Part shown: in pieces, positions 1 to 9,133 of the stretch
Numbering within the stretch: the first letter of the stretch is position 1
Layout: the number at the start of each line of letters is the position of its first letter
Assembly (NCBI GenBank): GCA_021300015.1
Contig: JAJTFB010000015.1
Coordinates: 1 to 64,000 of the forward strand
Direction: 5' to 3'
Origin: Pirellula sp.
GTDB taxonomy: Bacteria; Planctomycetota; Planctomycetia; Pirellulales; Pirellulaceae
Length of the DNA: 64,000 nucleotides
Notes under the pieces: model-generated
Told to the model about the DNA's origin: nothing
The model's database searches: none
What the model saw: the letters and a program-made list of their open reading frames with translations, nothing else
Program-made: the position numbers and the translations under genes

Positions 1-98
1 CAACCACGGAACACACCGAACACACGGAATGAAGACCAGGGCATGAGGACTGGGAAGGACCTGTTCTCTTTTTCCGTGTGGTCCGAGTATTCCGTGGT
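1..98. repeat. 98-bp repeat, copy 1 (terminal inverted repeat)
   Basis: A unit opening with CAACCACGGAA and closing with TTCCGTGGT, so the ends are inverted complements (CCACGGAA/TTCCGTGG). A second inner pair, ACACGGAA and TTCCGTGT, can also pair. Copy 2 follows at 118-215 with only a few substitutions; the copies are 117 bp apart start to start. A short open frame across both copies exists only because the unit is repeated, and I do not consider it a gene. The window begins at this unit, so more copies may lie upstream. Confidence 0.85.
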
Positions 99-117
99 AG
101 AAAATCCGCTCGGTGGT

Positions 118-215
118 CAACCACGGAACACACCGAATACACGGAATGAAAACCAGGGAATGAGGACTGGGGAGGACCTGTTCTCTTTTTCCGTGTGGTC
201 CGAGTATTCCGTGGT
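118..215. repeat. 98-bp repeat, copy 2
   Basis: Nearly identical to the copy at 1-98, with the same CCACGGAA/TTCCGTGG ends. The two differ at about four bases, for example GAAGACC against GAAAACC and GGGCATG against GGGAATG. It lies about 90 bp upstream of the first gene. There is no transposase or flanking target duplication that I can see. Confidence 0.85.
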
Positions 216-307
216 TTCCCCCTCCTGGGTTGTCTAGCTTGCCCAGGTTCACGCTGTTCTCCAAGCTCTCTTGATCAGCAGGATCGAAATTGGCTAAAAG
301 CCTCTTC

Positions 308-997
308 ATGATCCCACAACATCGATTCGCTCATTGTGCTTTTTGGCTCCTGCTAGTCGGCTTATGCCTCCAGACTGGATGCGTGCGCAAACGGATGACG
401 TTTCGTACCAATCCGGCCGGTGCGATGGTCTACGTCGACAAGCAGCCCGTTGGCTTGACTCCGGTCTCGACAGGATTCACTTACTATGGCACCCGGAGCA
501 TAGAGATCGTCAAGGACGGTTATCGCACCGAAAAATTTCTTCGCAAGATCCATGCGCCCTGGTATCAGATCCCGCCGTTGGATTTTGTCTCCGATACGTT
601 GTGGCCATTTGAATCGCGAGACGAGCGAATCATCGATGTGCAGATGACACCGGAGTTCGATGTACCCGAGGACGCCTTGATCGCCTCGGGCGAGCAGCTC
701 AGGCTCCAGGCAGGCCAAGGGATCGCGGTGAGTCCCCCACCGCCGGTCATTGGGCCCTCGACACCGATCTTGGCACCAGCTCCCGTTGGAATGGTCCCAG
801 GTGGCTATCCGGTGCCTGGTGGATATCCGGTGCCTGGTGGATATCCGGTGCCGGGTCCACCGATTCCCCAACCCCCGGCTCCATCGTTTGGTCAGCGCAT
901 GAACGATCTGTTTTTCCCTTATGGCGCTCCGTTGAGTTTCCCCTCGACGCAGGTCACCCCAGGGGGTGGCTTTAGGCCTCCAACGGACAATGAATAA
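308..997 (+). CDS. PEGA-domain lipoprotein with proline/glycine-rich tail
   Basis: A 229-residue predicted lipoprotein. The N-terminus has a hydrophobic stretch ending in a lipobox (LQTGC, Cys25), so it is expected to be exported and lipid-anchored. Residues about 30-75 fit a PEGA domain: a short beta-rich segment with NPAGAMVYVD, GLTP and a following GYRT. The C-terminal half is Pro/Gly-rich and contains three GGYPVP units encoded by an 18-bp tandem repeat at 803-856. I chose ATG 308; a TTG at 290 in the same frame would add six residues before the signal peptide. The stop overlaps the next start by 8 bp, so the two are probably translated together. PEGA domains often bind surface or envelope structures; the partner here is unknown. 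Confidence 0.75.
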   Translation: MIPQHRFAHCAFWLLLVGLCLQTGCVRKRMTFRTNPAGAMVYVDKQPVGLTPVSTGFTYYGTRSIEIVKDGYRTEKFLRKIHAPWYQIPPLDFVSDTLWPFESRDERIIDVQMTPEFDVPEDALIASGEQLRLQAGQGIAVSPPPPVIGPSTPILAPAPVGMVPGGYPVPGGYPVPGGYPVPGPPIPQPPAPSFGQRMNDLFFPYGAPLSFPSTQVTPGGGFRPPTDNE

Positions 998-1886
998 GTT
1001 GCTGCATAAGTCGCTGTTAGTGCTGAGTTTTTTAGGTTTGACGATGGGGTCGGGTTGTCGGATTTTGGCCCCTGAATCGATCGACAACTCCAAACAAAAC
1101 ATTGCGCCGGAGTTGGTCCAAGCCAACCAGATCGCGATCGAACGGGGCAAGCCACGAGTGGTACTCGATTCGGTGGGTTGGGTCGTCGGGATACCCTCGA
1201 AGCTATTGCTGTGGGATTCTCGTGTCGATAACCATCGGATTACTGAGCCTACCGAATCGGCGATTGCCGAGTATCTTGCTGCCAACGAGCTGGAGCATGT
1301 CAAAGTGCGGCTCAATCAGTACCGGCCTTGGGAGGATGCCAAGCGGTTGACAAAGAATCGTACGATGGCTTGGCCATGGCGTTACTCGATCGGGACCTTG
1401 AGTGTTCTCGGTGAGGCATTGATTCCTGGCCGGATCTTTGGCGGTGATCACTTCAACCCGTATACCCAGACGATCCATTTGTACAGCGATATCCCAGCGA
1501 TCGCCTTGCACGAAGGGGCACATGCGAAGGATTTTTCCAGGCGTAGCTACCCAGGGACTTATGCTGCGGCCTATGGATTGCCGATCGTACCTTTGTACCA
1601 TGAGTCGGTCGCTACCCGGGACGTGATCGCTTATTCGCAGCAAACCGAGGATCCGGATTTGGAGCGTCAAGCGTACAACGTTTTGTATCCGGCTTATGGA
1701 ACCTACGTCGGGGGCGCGATCGGAACGGTTCTACCCCCGGTCTCCTTTCCAGCTTACTATGGTAGCGTCATTCTCGGACATGCAGCGGGCCGATGGCAAG
1801 CCTCGACGGTGGAAACAGCAGCAAGAGAAATTACAGCCAGAGAAACTACAGCCAGAGAAACAAAAGAAATAGAAGCGACAGAATGA
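990..1886 (+). CDS. Predicted lipoprotein with HExxH zincin-like motif
   Basis: A 298-residue predicted lipoprotein with lipobox GSGC (Cys23). It carries an HEGAH motif (His174, Glu175, His178) inside a hydrophobic helix-like context, and about 26 residues later a second acidic patch, YHESVATRD (Glu205). That spacing would suit a third zinc ligand of a gluzincin-type metallopeptidase, but this is inference; I do not recognise a named family. The start is ATG 990 rather than GTG 966, because it directly precedes the signal peptide and overlaps the upstream stop. The C-terminus is a low-complexity run rich in Glu, Thr and Ala (about 25 residues). The stop overlaps the next gene as ATGA, giving a tightly packed three-gene unit. 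Confidence 0.65.
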   Translation: MNKLLHKSLLVLSFLGLTMGSGCRILAPESIDNSKQNIAPELVQANQIAIERGKPRVVLDSVGWVVGIPSKLLLWDSRVDNHRITEPTESAIAEYLAANELEHVKVRLNQYRPWEDAKRLTKNRTMAWPWRYSIGTLSVLGEALIPGRIFGGDHFNPYTQTIHLYSDIPAIALHEGAHAKDFSRRSYPGTYAAAYGLPIVPLYHESVATRDVIAYSQQTEDPDLERQAYNVLYPAYGTYVGGAIGTVLPPVSFPAYYGSVILGHAAGRWQASTVETAAREITARETTARETKEIEATE

Positions 1887-3016
1887 ATTCCGTGCAAGTT
1901 ACCCCGGTCGATGGTCGCAAGGACCGCAAGGCGTTTATGGAGCTCATTTGGAGGCTTTACCAAGGAGACCCGAATTGGATACCACCGATTCGGATGAACC
2001 AAGAGGAGCTCGTCGGGTTCCGCAAGCATCCCTTTTATGAAACCAACCGATGCCAAGCTTTTTTGGCCCGCAGGGACAACCAAGTCGTCGGTCGCATCGT
2101 AGGGATCATCAATCACGCACACAACAAACGCTACGAAGAAAAACGGGGCTTCTTTGGCTTCTTCGAGTCCATCGACGACCAGCAAGTGGCCGATGCGTTG
2201 TTTCAGACTGCGGGTCGATATCTCAAATCCCAAGGGATGACCGACGTTCGGGGACCTTGCAACCCATCGCTGAACTACGAGACCGGAACGCTCGTCGATG
2301 GCTTTACCACCCCGCCGACATTCATGATGACCTACAACCCGACTTATCACGATCGGCTCATCAAGCAATTTGGTTTTGAAAAGACCCAGGATATGTACGC
2401 TTACGATGGCAACATCGAGATGCTCAAGACGATCGATCCGAAGATCAATCAGGTTGTCGAACAGGTCCAGGAGCGGTTCAACGTCACGGTGCGTCAGGTC
2501 AGCCGCAAGAACTTCGCCAAAGAGTTGCTATTGTTCTTAAAGATCTACAACGAATCGCTGCAAGGGACATGGGGCTTTGTGCCGCTGAGCGACGGGGAGA
2601 TCAAAGCGTTAGGGATGTCGCTCAAGTTGCTGATCAATCCGGCAGCTACGAGTGTCATCGAGGTCAATGGCGAGGCCGTAGGGGTGGGGTTGGGATTACC
2701 CGACTACAATCCGATCATCAAGAAGATCGACGGGAGTCTGTTTCCCTTCGGATGGGCAAGACTCCTCTTGGACCGCAAGAAGATCACCAAGATGCGGATC
2801 ATCAGCACCAACGTGGTCCCGGAGTGGCAGCGATGGGGGTTGGGTTTGGTGCTTTTGAACCGGATGCTACCCGACGTGGTGGCCATCGGGATAACCGACG
2901 CGGAGTTTTCCTGGGTGCTTGAGAGCAACAATTTATCGCGGGGATCTTTGGAGCGAGCCGGTTTGGTTCCGTCGAAGACCTACCGACTCTACGACCGGTC
3001 GCTCTCGGACCTATAA
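1883..3016 (+). CDS. GNAT-like acetyltransferase, YghO-type
   Basis: A 377-residue cytosolic protein that resembles the large GNAT-related proteins typified by E. coli YghO. Visible support: an N-terminal part with WIPPIR and a beta strand leading to QVVGRIVGIINHAHN, a central VRGPCNPSLNYE block, and a C-terminal acyl-CoA-binding-like segment around WQRWGLGLVLLNRM. The substrate is unknown. ATG 1883 overlaps the upstream TGA in an ATGA arrangement, which supports this start over the longer frame opening at 1793. It is the last gene of the lipoprotein operon, and the combination of two envelope lipoproteins with a soluble acyltransferase-like protein is unexplained. Confidence 0.65.
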   Translation: MNSVQVTPVDGRKDRKAFMELIWRLYQGDPNWIPPIRMNQEELVGFRKHPFYETNRCQAFLARRDNQVVGRIVGIINHAHNKRYEEKRGFFGFFESIDDQQVADALFQTAGRYLKSQGMTDVRGPCNPSLNYETGTLVDGFTTPPTFMMTYNPTYHDRLIKQFGFEKTQDMYAYDGNIEMLKTIDPKINQVVEQVQERFNVTVRQVSRKNFAKELLLFLKIYNESLQGTWGFVPLSDGEIKALGMSLKLLINPAATSVIEVNGEAVGVGLGLPDYNPIIKKIDGSLFPFGWARLLLDRKKITKMRIISTNVVPEWQRWGLGLVLLNRMLPDVVAIGITDAEFSWVLESNNLSRGSLERAGLVPSKTYRLYDRSLSDL

Positions 3017-3140
3017 TCCCTCAATCCCTCATCGATCGTTCCTCTTCTGCGCGGACGCGAAAGTCGGCTACTACCAGAACGCCCATGGTATCGAGCCTTA
3101 TCGATTCCGGGCCGTTGTGCATGAGCCAACGGGAAGCGAT

Positions 3141-4178
3141 TCACTTTAAATTCAGCTTCCATTTGCTGTACTCGCCACTCAAGAGTTTCTGTGGCCAATT
3201 TCCATACCAAGCGTATCCGTTCCTCCGTTCGTATCCGATCTCTGATAGCGATCTGCGAGGAACTCCGTCGCGATCTACAAACACGGGAGCTTGGGTCCGC
3301 AGGTCGTAAAAGCGTGCCCACAGAGGAGGTGCACTCTCGTCTTGAATCACGACGCGATTGACCCCCTTGGGACCTTCTGGGTCCTTCTGCGTCTCAACGC
3401 GAATCCCCTTGATGGCCGCTTGATTAAACCATTCAATCGCCGCATCGACCGACTCGACTATTTCCTCAGATGGATTCTCAAGGCTCATAAGGAATCGAGT
3501 AATGCCTACCGATTCAGAACCGCTGAAGGTAGCTAGTTCGTAGCTTCGTGCCGATTGCGGACTGAAGTCGATCTCGTCGTGTTGGGCACACCAGACAGTT
3601 CGCTTGCCATCGATGACGATTTGGCACTTGAGGATGCATTCGATCCCAATGTCGACGGATTTAGCTGCGGCTAGACGCCGCGCCCCATCGACGAATTCAT
3701 AAGTGGTCGATGTGGCGACCTCGCGAAGGAAATCGAGTAGTCGTACCATCGCGCCATCATTGAAGGTGATGTGGCGAGCGTAACCCTTGCCCGGTGGCGA
3801 GTATTGCGGCCATCCACCGTTTGGGTACTGCCCATCGAGGATGTAAGCGAGCCCACGATCGAAAGCATCGCGATAGGCTAGCTCTTTCGTCGCGTTGTAA
3901 ATGCGGGCCAGGAACCTTAACTCATCGGTCGTCGCACCATTGTCATAAGTCCCTTTGAGTTTTGTCCGATCGCCCGCGTAAGGCTTGCTCGTCGTGTCTT
4001 GGTTTTTTGGCCACCCACCCGTTTCGCTTTGGAACGAGAGGATGTTCTCTGCGATGCGTTTGGCTTGCGGTTGGGCAAACCAGGAGTCGCTTTTCTTGAG
4101 ATAATCCCCCGGTTTGGCCAGTGCATGGCCAGCGACAAGCCCACAAGCGACCAACGCAAAAAACAATCGAATGACCAT
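3141..4178 (-). CDS. Secreted pectate lyase, PL10 type
   Basis: A 345-residue protein with an N-terminal signal peptide (about residues 1-21, ending AHALA). The rest matches the polysaccharide lyase family 10 pattern of alpha-helical pectate lyases: SETGGWPKNQD (51-61), TYDNGATTDE (77-86), NGGWPQ (120-125) and ITFNDGAM (137-144). It would cleave polygalacturonate by beta-elimination outside the cytoplasm. Length is normal for a catalytic domain without accessory binding modules. It stands alone: the neighbours are the GNAT-like gene, convergent, and a cytochrome-type gene upstream on the same strand, with a hairpin element between them. Confidence 0.85.
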   Translation of the reverse strand: MVIRLFFALVACGLVAGHALAKPGDYLKKSDSWFAQPQAKRIAENILSFQSETGGWPKNQDTTSKPYAGDRTKLKGTYDNGATTDELRFLARIYNATKELAYRDAFDRGLAYILDGQYPNGGWPQYSPPGKGYARHITFNDGAMVRLLDFLREVATSTTYEFVDGARRLAAAKSVDIGIECILKCQIVIDGKRTVWCAQHDEIDFSPQSARSYELATFSGSESVGITRFLMSLENPSEEIVESVDAAIEWFNQAAIKGIRVETQKDPEGPKGVNRVVIQDESAPPLWARFYDLRTQAPVFVDRDGVPRRSLSEIGYERRNGYAWYGNWPQKLLSGEYSKWKLNLK

Positions 4179-4259
4179 GCGATTTATTCCTTTGGCGTTC
4201 GAATGTGCTCTTTGGCTCTCGACGCAGTGCTGTTGGATGAGCCTCCCGTCGGGCTCGTC

Positions 4260-4388
4260 CCGAATGGCGTTGAATTAGTGGAAGCGGAAGTGCGCAAGCA
4301 CTCCGGTGAGTGATGGAATATCCTCGATATTGAAATGTTTTTCACCGGACGGCTTGCGCCGTTCCGCTTTTAATTCAACGCCATTCGG
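4260..4388. repeat. REPIN-like inverted repeat element
   Basis: A 129-bp near-palindrome. The outer arms are a perfect 18-bp inverted repeat: CCGAATGGCGTTGAATTA at 4260-4277 and its complement at 4371-4388. Inside lies a second pair of 27-bp arms (4283-4309 and 4342-4368). Each inner arm itself contains a small hairpin with a GCAA loop: AGTGC-GCAA-GCACT at 4289-4302, and on the other strand ACGGC-GCAA-GCCGT at 4349-4362. The arms differ from each other at positions where each small stem still pairs. Two inverted REP-like units forming one hairpin is the layout of a REPIN. It lies between two genes on the minus strand. Confidence 0.75.
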
Positions 4389-4410
4389 TATAAAGCCGAC
4401 TCTTCGGTTC

Positions 4411-7400
4411 CTAGAGCGATTGCAAATAGGCCATCAAGTCCGCTACGTCCTGAGGGGTCTTGTCCTCAAGGAGCCCCTTGGGCATGAGCGACTCGCTCGA
4501 AATTCCTTTCTGCTTGATCGCGTCGGCGTTGATCCTTAACACGTTGCCATCGGCAGCCTGCAATGTCACTCCATCCGTCGCTTGATAGATCACCAAGCCG
4601 GTCAAAATCTCGTCGTCGACCGTCAGCACGTTCATCGAACGGTATCGATCGGAAATGTCTCGGCTGGGCTCATAGATGGTCCTGAGCAAATCCACCGTTG
4701 AAAACCTCTTGGATACCCCCGTCAAGGCGGGGCCTAATGCCGTCTGCCCACCATGGCACTGGCCGCACTTGGCTTGATACAACAGCTTGCCCCGCTCGCT
4801 TTGGCCTCGGAGTTCTTGGATCTGACCTGCCAAGGCATCGAGATCGATCTGGACACCCGGCAAGACCCAGCCGGCTCGATCCGACTCGGCGATCTGGTTG
4901 GTGTAATACAGCTCCCAATCCTTCCACTGCTGGGTACTAGGCGGTTCGGGTTTCTGCAGCTCCTTGGCTACGAGCTTGGCTCGCTCAATGACCGCTGCCT
5001 TCGGCAAAGCGACATTCGAATTCAAACTCGCAGAGACCAGTTTTGCCAGCAGCGGATACTCGCGAGCAGCTTGCACCTGCGAGAGTTTCTCCAAGGCTCG
5101 CCAAGCGCTCGACCAACTCGATCGATCCGACGACTCGAGCGCGCCGACATACAGATCGTACTCGGACTCCGAGGGGTCGTTAGCAAGCAGTTCCAAGCAG
5201 ACCGGACGAAGCGTCTCGAGGTCGCATGCCTTGCGAAACGACTCTCGCATCGGTGGTTCAATTTTTCCAGTGACGGCCAGCTTGATCATGGCTACTTCCC
5301 AGCGATCGGTCGGCAAGCTCGATAGATCCCGCCGGACTCGCTGCTTGATCAAGTCCTGAATTTCCCCGGAGAAGGCATTGACGATGACCAGATCCTCTCC
5401 GGTCAGTGTTTCCGGTAGGGCCGCGTAGGCGGCACCTAAGCCTTGGTCTTTCTTCGACAGAGCGCCGATCAACTGCTTGATCCTCGTTGGCCATTGGTTG
5501 TCGGTATAGAGTCCGCGCCCTTTGACCTTTCGAACCAATTGCATCAAGGTCGATGCGGTCTTGAGGGTCTGCTCTTCGCTCCGCTTCGAGGTGCATTGCG
5601 CCAAGGTGCATAGGGTATGAAGATCCGCCGTCGGATGGCTGTTTTCGTCGATCTGCTGAAATAGATAATCGAGAATCTTCGGTTCGCTAGGCTCGAGCAT
5701 TCCGATCGTGCGAATCGCTTCGGCTTGCAGAGCGAATTGGCCGGACTTGTCGGCTTGCTGAGCAAAGTACAGAGCCCAATCGGCCCAACTATTGCGCACC
5801 GCTTCGCTCATGCGGGATGTGTAGAGGGCTCGCACCCCATCGAGCGCATCGGCCGGGACGTCCGACTGCAAGGGCAGACTTCCGCGTCGGTCACCCAAGG
5901 CCGCTTGCATGGTATGCAAGCACTCCATTTGATCTCGGGTGGTCATGCTCGCTCGATTGGCCGAAAGCCATCCACCGAGGGTCTCGAGGGCGAGGGTATC
6001 CAAGCCATTTTTGGGAGCTCCGAAGAAGAGCTTCGCTTCGATCAAATCCAATTTGTTCTCGACCGATTTGTTGGTCGGGGGTTGTTGGGTTCGGTTCAGC
6101 GCCCAGAGCCAACTGCGGCGCAGCGTGTTTCCGGATAGGTCATCTGGCACATCGAAGCGGGACCAGTTGGTCATCGGCCAACGCCTCAATCCGATCGCTT
6201 CGAGCCGATGGCGAAGTTCGGTGTTGCCGAAGATAGGCTCCCAGGGGGTGGCTTCTCCTGCCGATTCGATCGCCGATGGAGTTGGCAAACTCGCCAACTC
6301 GCGGACCAGCTTGGGTTCATCCGCTGGATTCAATGCACCTCGGCCCAGGAACCACCAAGCGGCATTCCGCGAAGCCGCCGAATCGGACTTGGCTCCCTTC
6401 AAGAGCCTATCGCTCGGTAACTTGGCACCCAAACGGGTCAGAATCTGCGATGCTCGCTGCTTGATATGAGCGATTTGAGCGGCTGGAATCGGTTCGGTGG
6501 AAGACTCCAATGAGAGTTCGCCACTGATCAATCTACCGAGCGTTTCGATGACCGCTGGAGTCGCAAGTGGCTTCCATCGGGCTTCGGACCAGGCCTCCCA
6601 TGGACAGGGAGCCTCGAGCAGTCCTGAGAGAGACTCCGCACCCGGAATGCTTGACAGCGACGTCCTTGGCGATGCCCGATTCGCATCAGCCGCCGCTTCG
6701 ATTCGGTAGATCGCTCCGGTGGTGCCTCGGCCTCCGACGCTCACGAGCAGACTTCCATCGGGAGTTACGCAAATGTCCGTCGGAGCAAAACCGATACTGC
6801 CCGAGGGCTGCATGAAGATCTCTGAGGGGAGTTTATTGGGAGTTCGCTGCTCGGTGGGAAGATTGCCTGAAGGGTAGACCGCAAGCACTCGTCCGAAGGT
6901 CCAGTCCAAGACAAAGACCGCCCCTTGGTACTTCGGTGCGAATGCATCATGCTCATAGACGGCAACGCCCGTGGGAGAACCTCGCCCGAGACGAGCCAGT
7001 GTCGTAGGCATTGTGATGCGGTAGTCATCGTCCTTCCAAGCCGAGCCGCACCAGCCTGCATCCGATCCTGGTCCCAAGGCCAAAACGCGCGTCGGGCGAT
7101 ACCACGGCAAGGTCGCTTCTCGCTCGTCGTCGGAGTCGTAGGTCACGATTTGGCCGTCGGGCAAAAAGTCAAAGTCGTAGCAGTTGCGAAGGCCGTGGGC
7201 CCATACGCCTCGCTTTGAAAAATCGGGGCTGATCCGCCAGATCGTTCCGGCTCGTGGTCGTTGTCCTGAAGCGACCGAAACTGGAGCTTGGGGATCGGAC
7301 GCGAGCTTGGAAATCGACCCTGCATAGTTGCCGACCATCAGGTACCAGTATCCGTCAGGCCCTCGGCGGATGGCGTGCGAGTCGTGTTCTCCACCCGTGG

Positions 7401-7787
7401 GTAGCTCCAGGATACGCGTGGGGGCTCGGTCTGCGACGCAATCCGAATCGCCATCCTCCGATCGCCATAGCCCCCCGTCAGAGACATAGTAGAGGGTGTT
7501 TTTTTCGACCCATAGTCCTTGAGCGCCAGCTCGGATCGAAGAGGTCCAATCGATCGAACGGTCGTAGACTCCGTCGGTGTTGTCATCGATCAAGGTTCGA
7601 AGGTAGCCCGGTCCAGAGATCACCGGTCGACCTTGCGCATCGAGGGTCATGCAAAAGCAGTCGTGCGCCAGGGAGTCGCCGGCGGCTTGCGGCCATCGGG
7701 GACCGAAAAAGGAAGCTCGACCGGCGGATTCACCTGCGCCAGAACACCGCTCGCAAAGAGTACCGTTGCCAGGAGCGATGTGGCCAT
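4411..7787 (-). pseudogene. PVC-type dehydrogenase/cytochrome c protein, frameshifted near N-terminus
   Basis: A large secreted protein with the planctomycete plan of an N-terminal beta-propeller-like dehydrogenase domain (SGPGYLRTL, GLWV, SDGGLWRSEDG, GLRNCYDFDFLPDG), a helical middle, and a C-terminal heme domain with CGQCHG starting about 118 residues from the end. The main frame has no sensible start: upstream of AAGDSLAHDC it has no signal peptide. The neighbouring frame begins at ATG 7787 with a clear signal peptide (ATSLLATVLFASGVLAQ) and runs on as VELPFSVPDG before failing. Joining the two near 7686-7697 restores the family order and needs one missing base. Either the gene is broken or the sequence has an error. 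The substrate is unknown. Confidence 0.75.
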
Positions 7788-8184
7788 GCGCCATGTACCT
7801 AGGTTCGAGGCTCGCTTGGGGCTTATCCACAATCCGACAGGATTCGACCGTGTTTCAACAGGAAAAAACACTGAGTTGACAGCCAATTGACAGGTTTTCC
7901 CCAGGGTATTCAACAGGGTGCTAAACAGGGTGCTAGACAGATATTTCGCGTAAGAACTCATGGTGGCAGTCGACGTGTTTTGGGGGTTAGATCAGAAGGA
8001 TCCAAGATCTCTAATTCATCGTATCCGATTTCGATCGGGCTGTTTGAAAGCCCCGATGGAAACTTGATGAAAAATCCTAAAGCCGCCTTGCTTGCCAAGG
8101 GCCTTTGATACCCAGCGGTCTTGCTTGGGCTTATATTGAAGTTCGGTCGGTTTTCCATTCCTCTTGTAACGGTTTGTAAGTCCC
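7788..8184. other. Divergent intergenic region, no gene seen
   Basis: About 400 bp between the minus-strand cytochrome gene and the plus-strand DUF6807 gene. It presumably holds the promoters of both, but I cannot point to convincing -35/-10 boxes. Short open frames here have no recognisable product. It contains no long inverted repeat and no tRNA-like fold. Confidence 0.5.
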
Positions 8185-9068
8185 ATGCAACACAAGCTTT
8201 TCCCCATGTTTCTGCTCGCCCTGTGCCTTGCCCTCCAGGGGGTTGCCGACGCGCAATTCAAGACCGTCCAGCAGTCGGATCGGATCGATGTGATGCGCGA
8301 CGGCAAACTGGTGACAAGCTATTTGTTTCGCTCGGGGACCAAGCCGGTGCTCTGGCCCATCCATGGCCCGGACGGTCACAAGATGACGCGCTCGTATCCC
8401 ATGGATGCGACGATCCCGAACGAGGCCCACGACCACCCCCACCACCGAGGTTTGTGGATGACGTTTGGGGAGGTCGACGGAGGGGATTGGTGGGCCGAGG
8501 GCAAGGACAAGGGAATCGTGGCGGTGGGGATGCGGATCGGACCATGATCGATTGCGAGTACCTGTGGAAGGGAGCCGATCCGACAGCATCCATCCACTTT
8601 GGAGATACCAAAGAGGGGATGTTTGCGATCCGAGTCCCCGAGACCATGCGAGGGGATAAACCTCTGGGAGAAATCCTCAATAGCGTCGGGGACAAGCAAG
8701 GTGATGCGTGGGGCAAATCAGCCCGTTGGGTTGATTACTCGGGTCCAGTCCCAACCGGTGGGGAGAACCTTTACGGCATCGCGATCTTGGTACACCCCAA
8801 AAGCTTCCACGCCGAGGGCTTATGGCACGTTCGGACCTATGGACTCTTCGCTCACAACGCCTTCGGCATTAAGGACTTCATGGGGGGGCGGACCAAGACC
8901 AAATCGGGGGAACTCCAAGCCCCTTATGAGGCCGGTGGATATACCCTCGCGCCGGGTCAATCCTTGCATTTTATGTATCGGGTAGTCCTGCATCGAAATC
9001 GATGGGATCTTCCAACCGGCGACGAACAGTGGAAGTCCTTCTCGCAAACCGAACCGAAACTGCGGTAA
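8185..9068 (+). pseudogene. DUF6807 (PmoA-like) gene with internal deletion and frameshift
   Basis: The first frame (from ATG 8185) gives a signal peptide ending VADAQ, then SYLFRSGTKPVLWPIHGPDG, PNEAHDHPHHRGLW and a WWAEG segment, as in DUF6807 proteins. It stops at about 8547. The next part of the family continues in another frame: MIDCEYLWKG, HFGDTKEGMFAIRV, ARWVDYSG, and a tail to 9068. The join falls near 8515-8545. From memory of the family, some tens of residues normally lie between these blocks, so this looks like a deletion whose length is not a multiple of three. DUF6807 proteins were once labelled methane oxygenase PmoA; their function is not established. I regard the gene as inactive unless the sequence is wrong. 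Confidence 0.7.
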
Positions 9069-9133
9069 AGTTCGCGAGGTACAAAATTCACCGTACCGAA
9101 CGAATTAGCCCTGGGCTCAACTCGACCCTGGGC

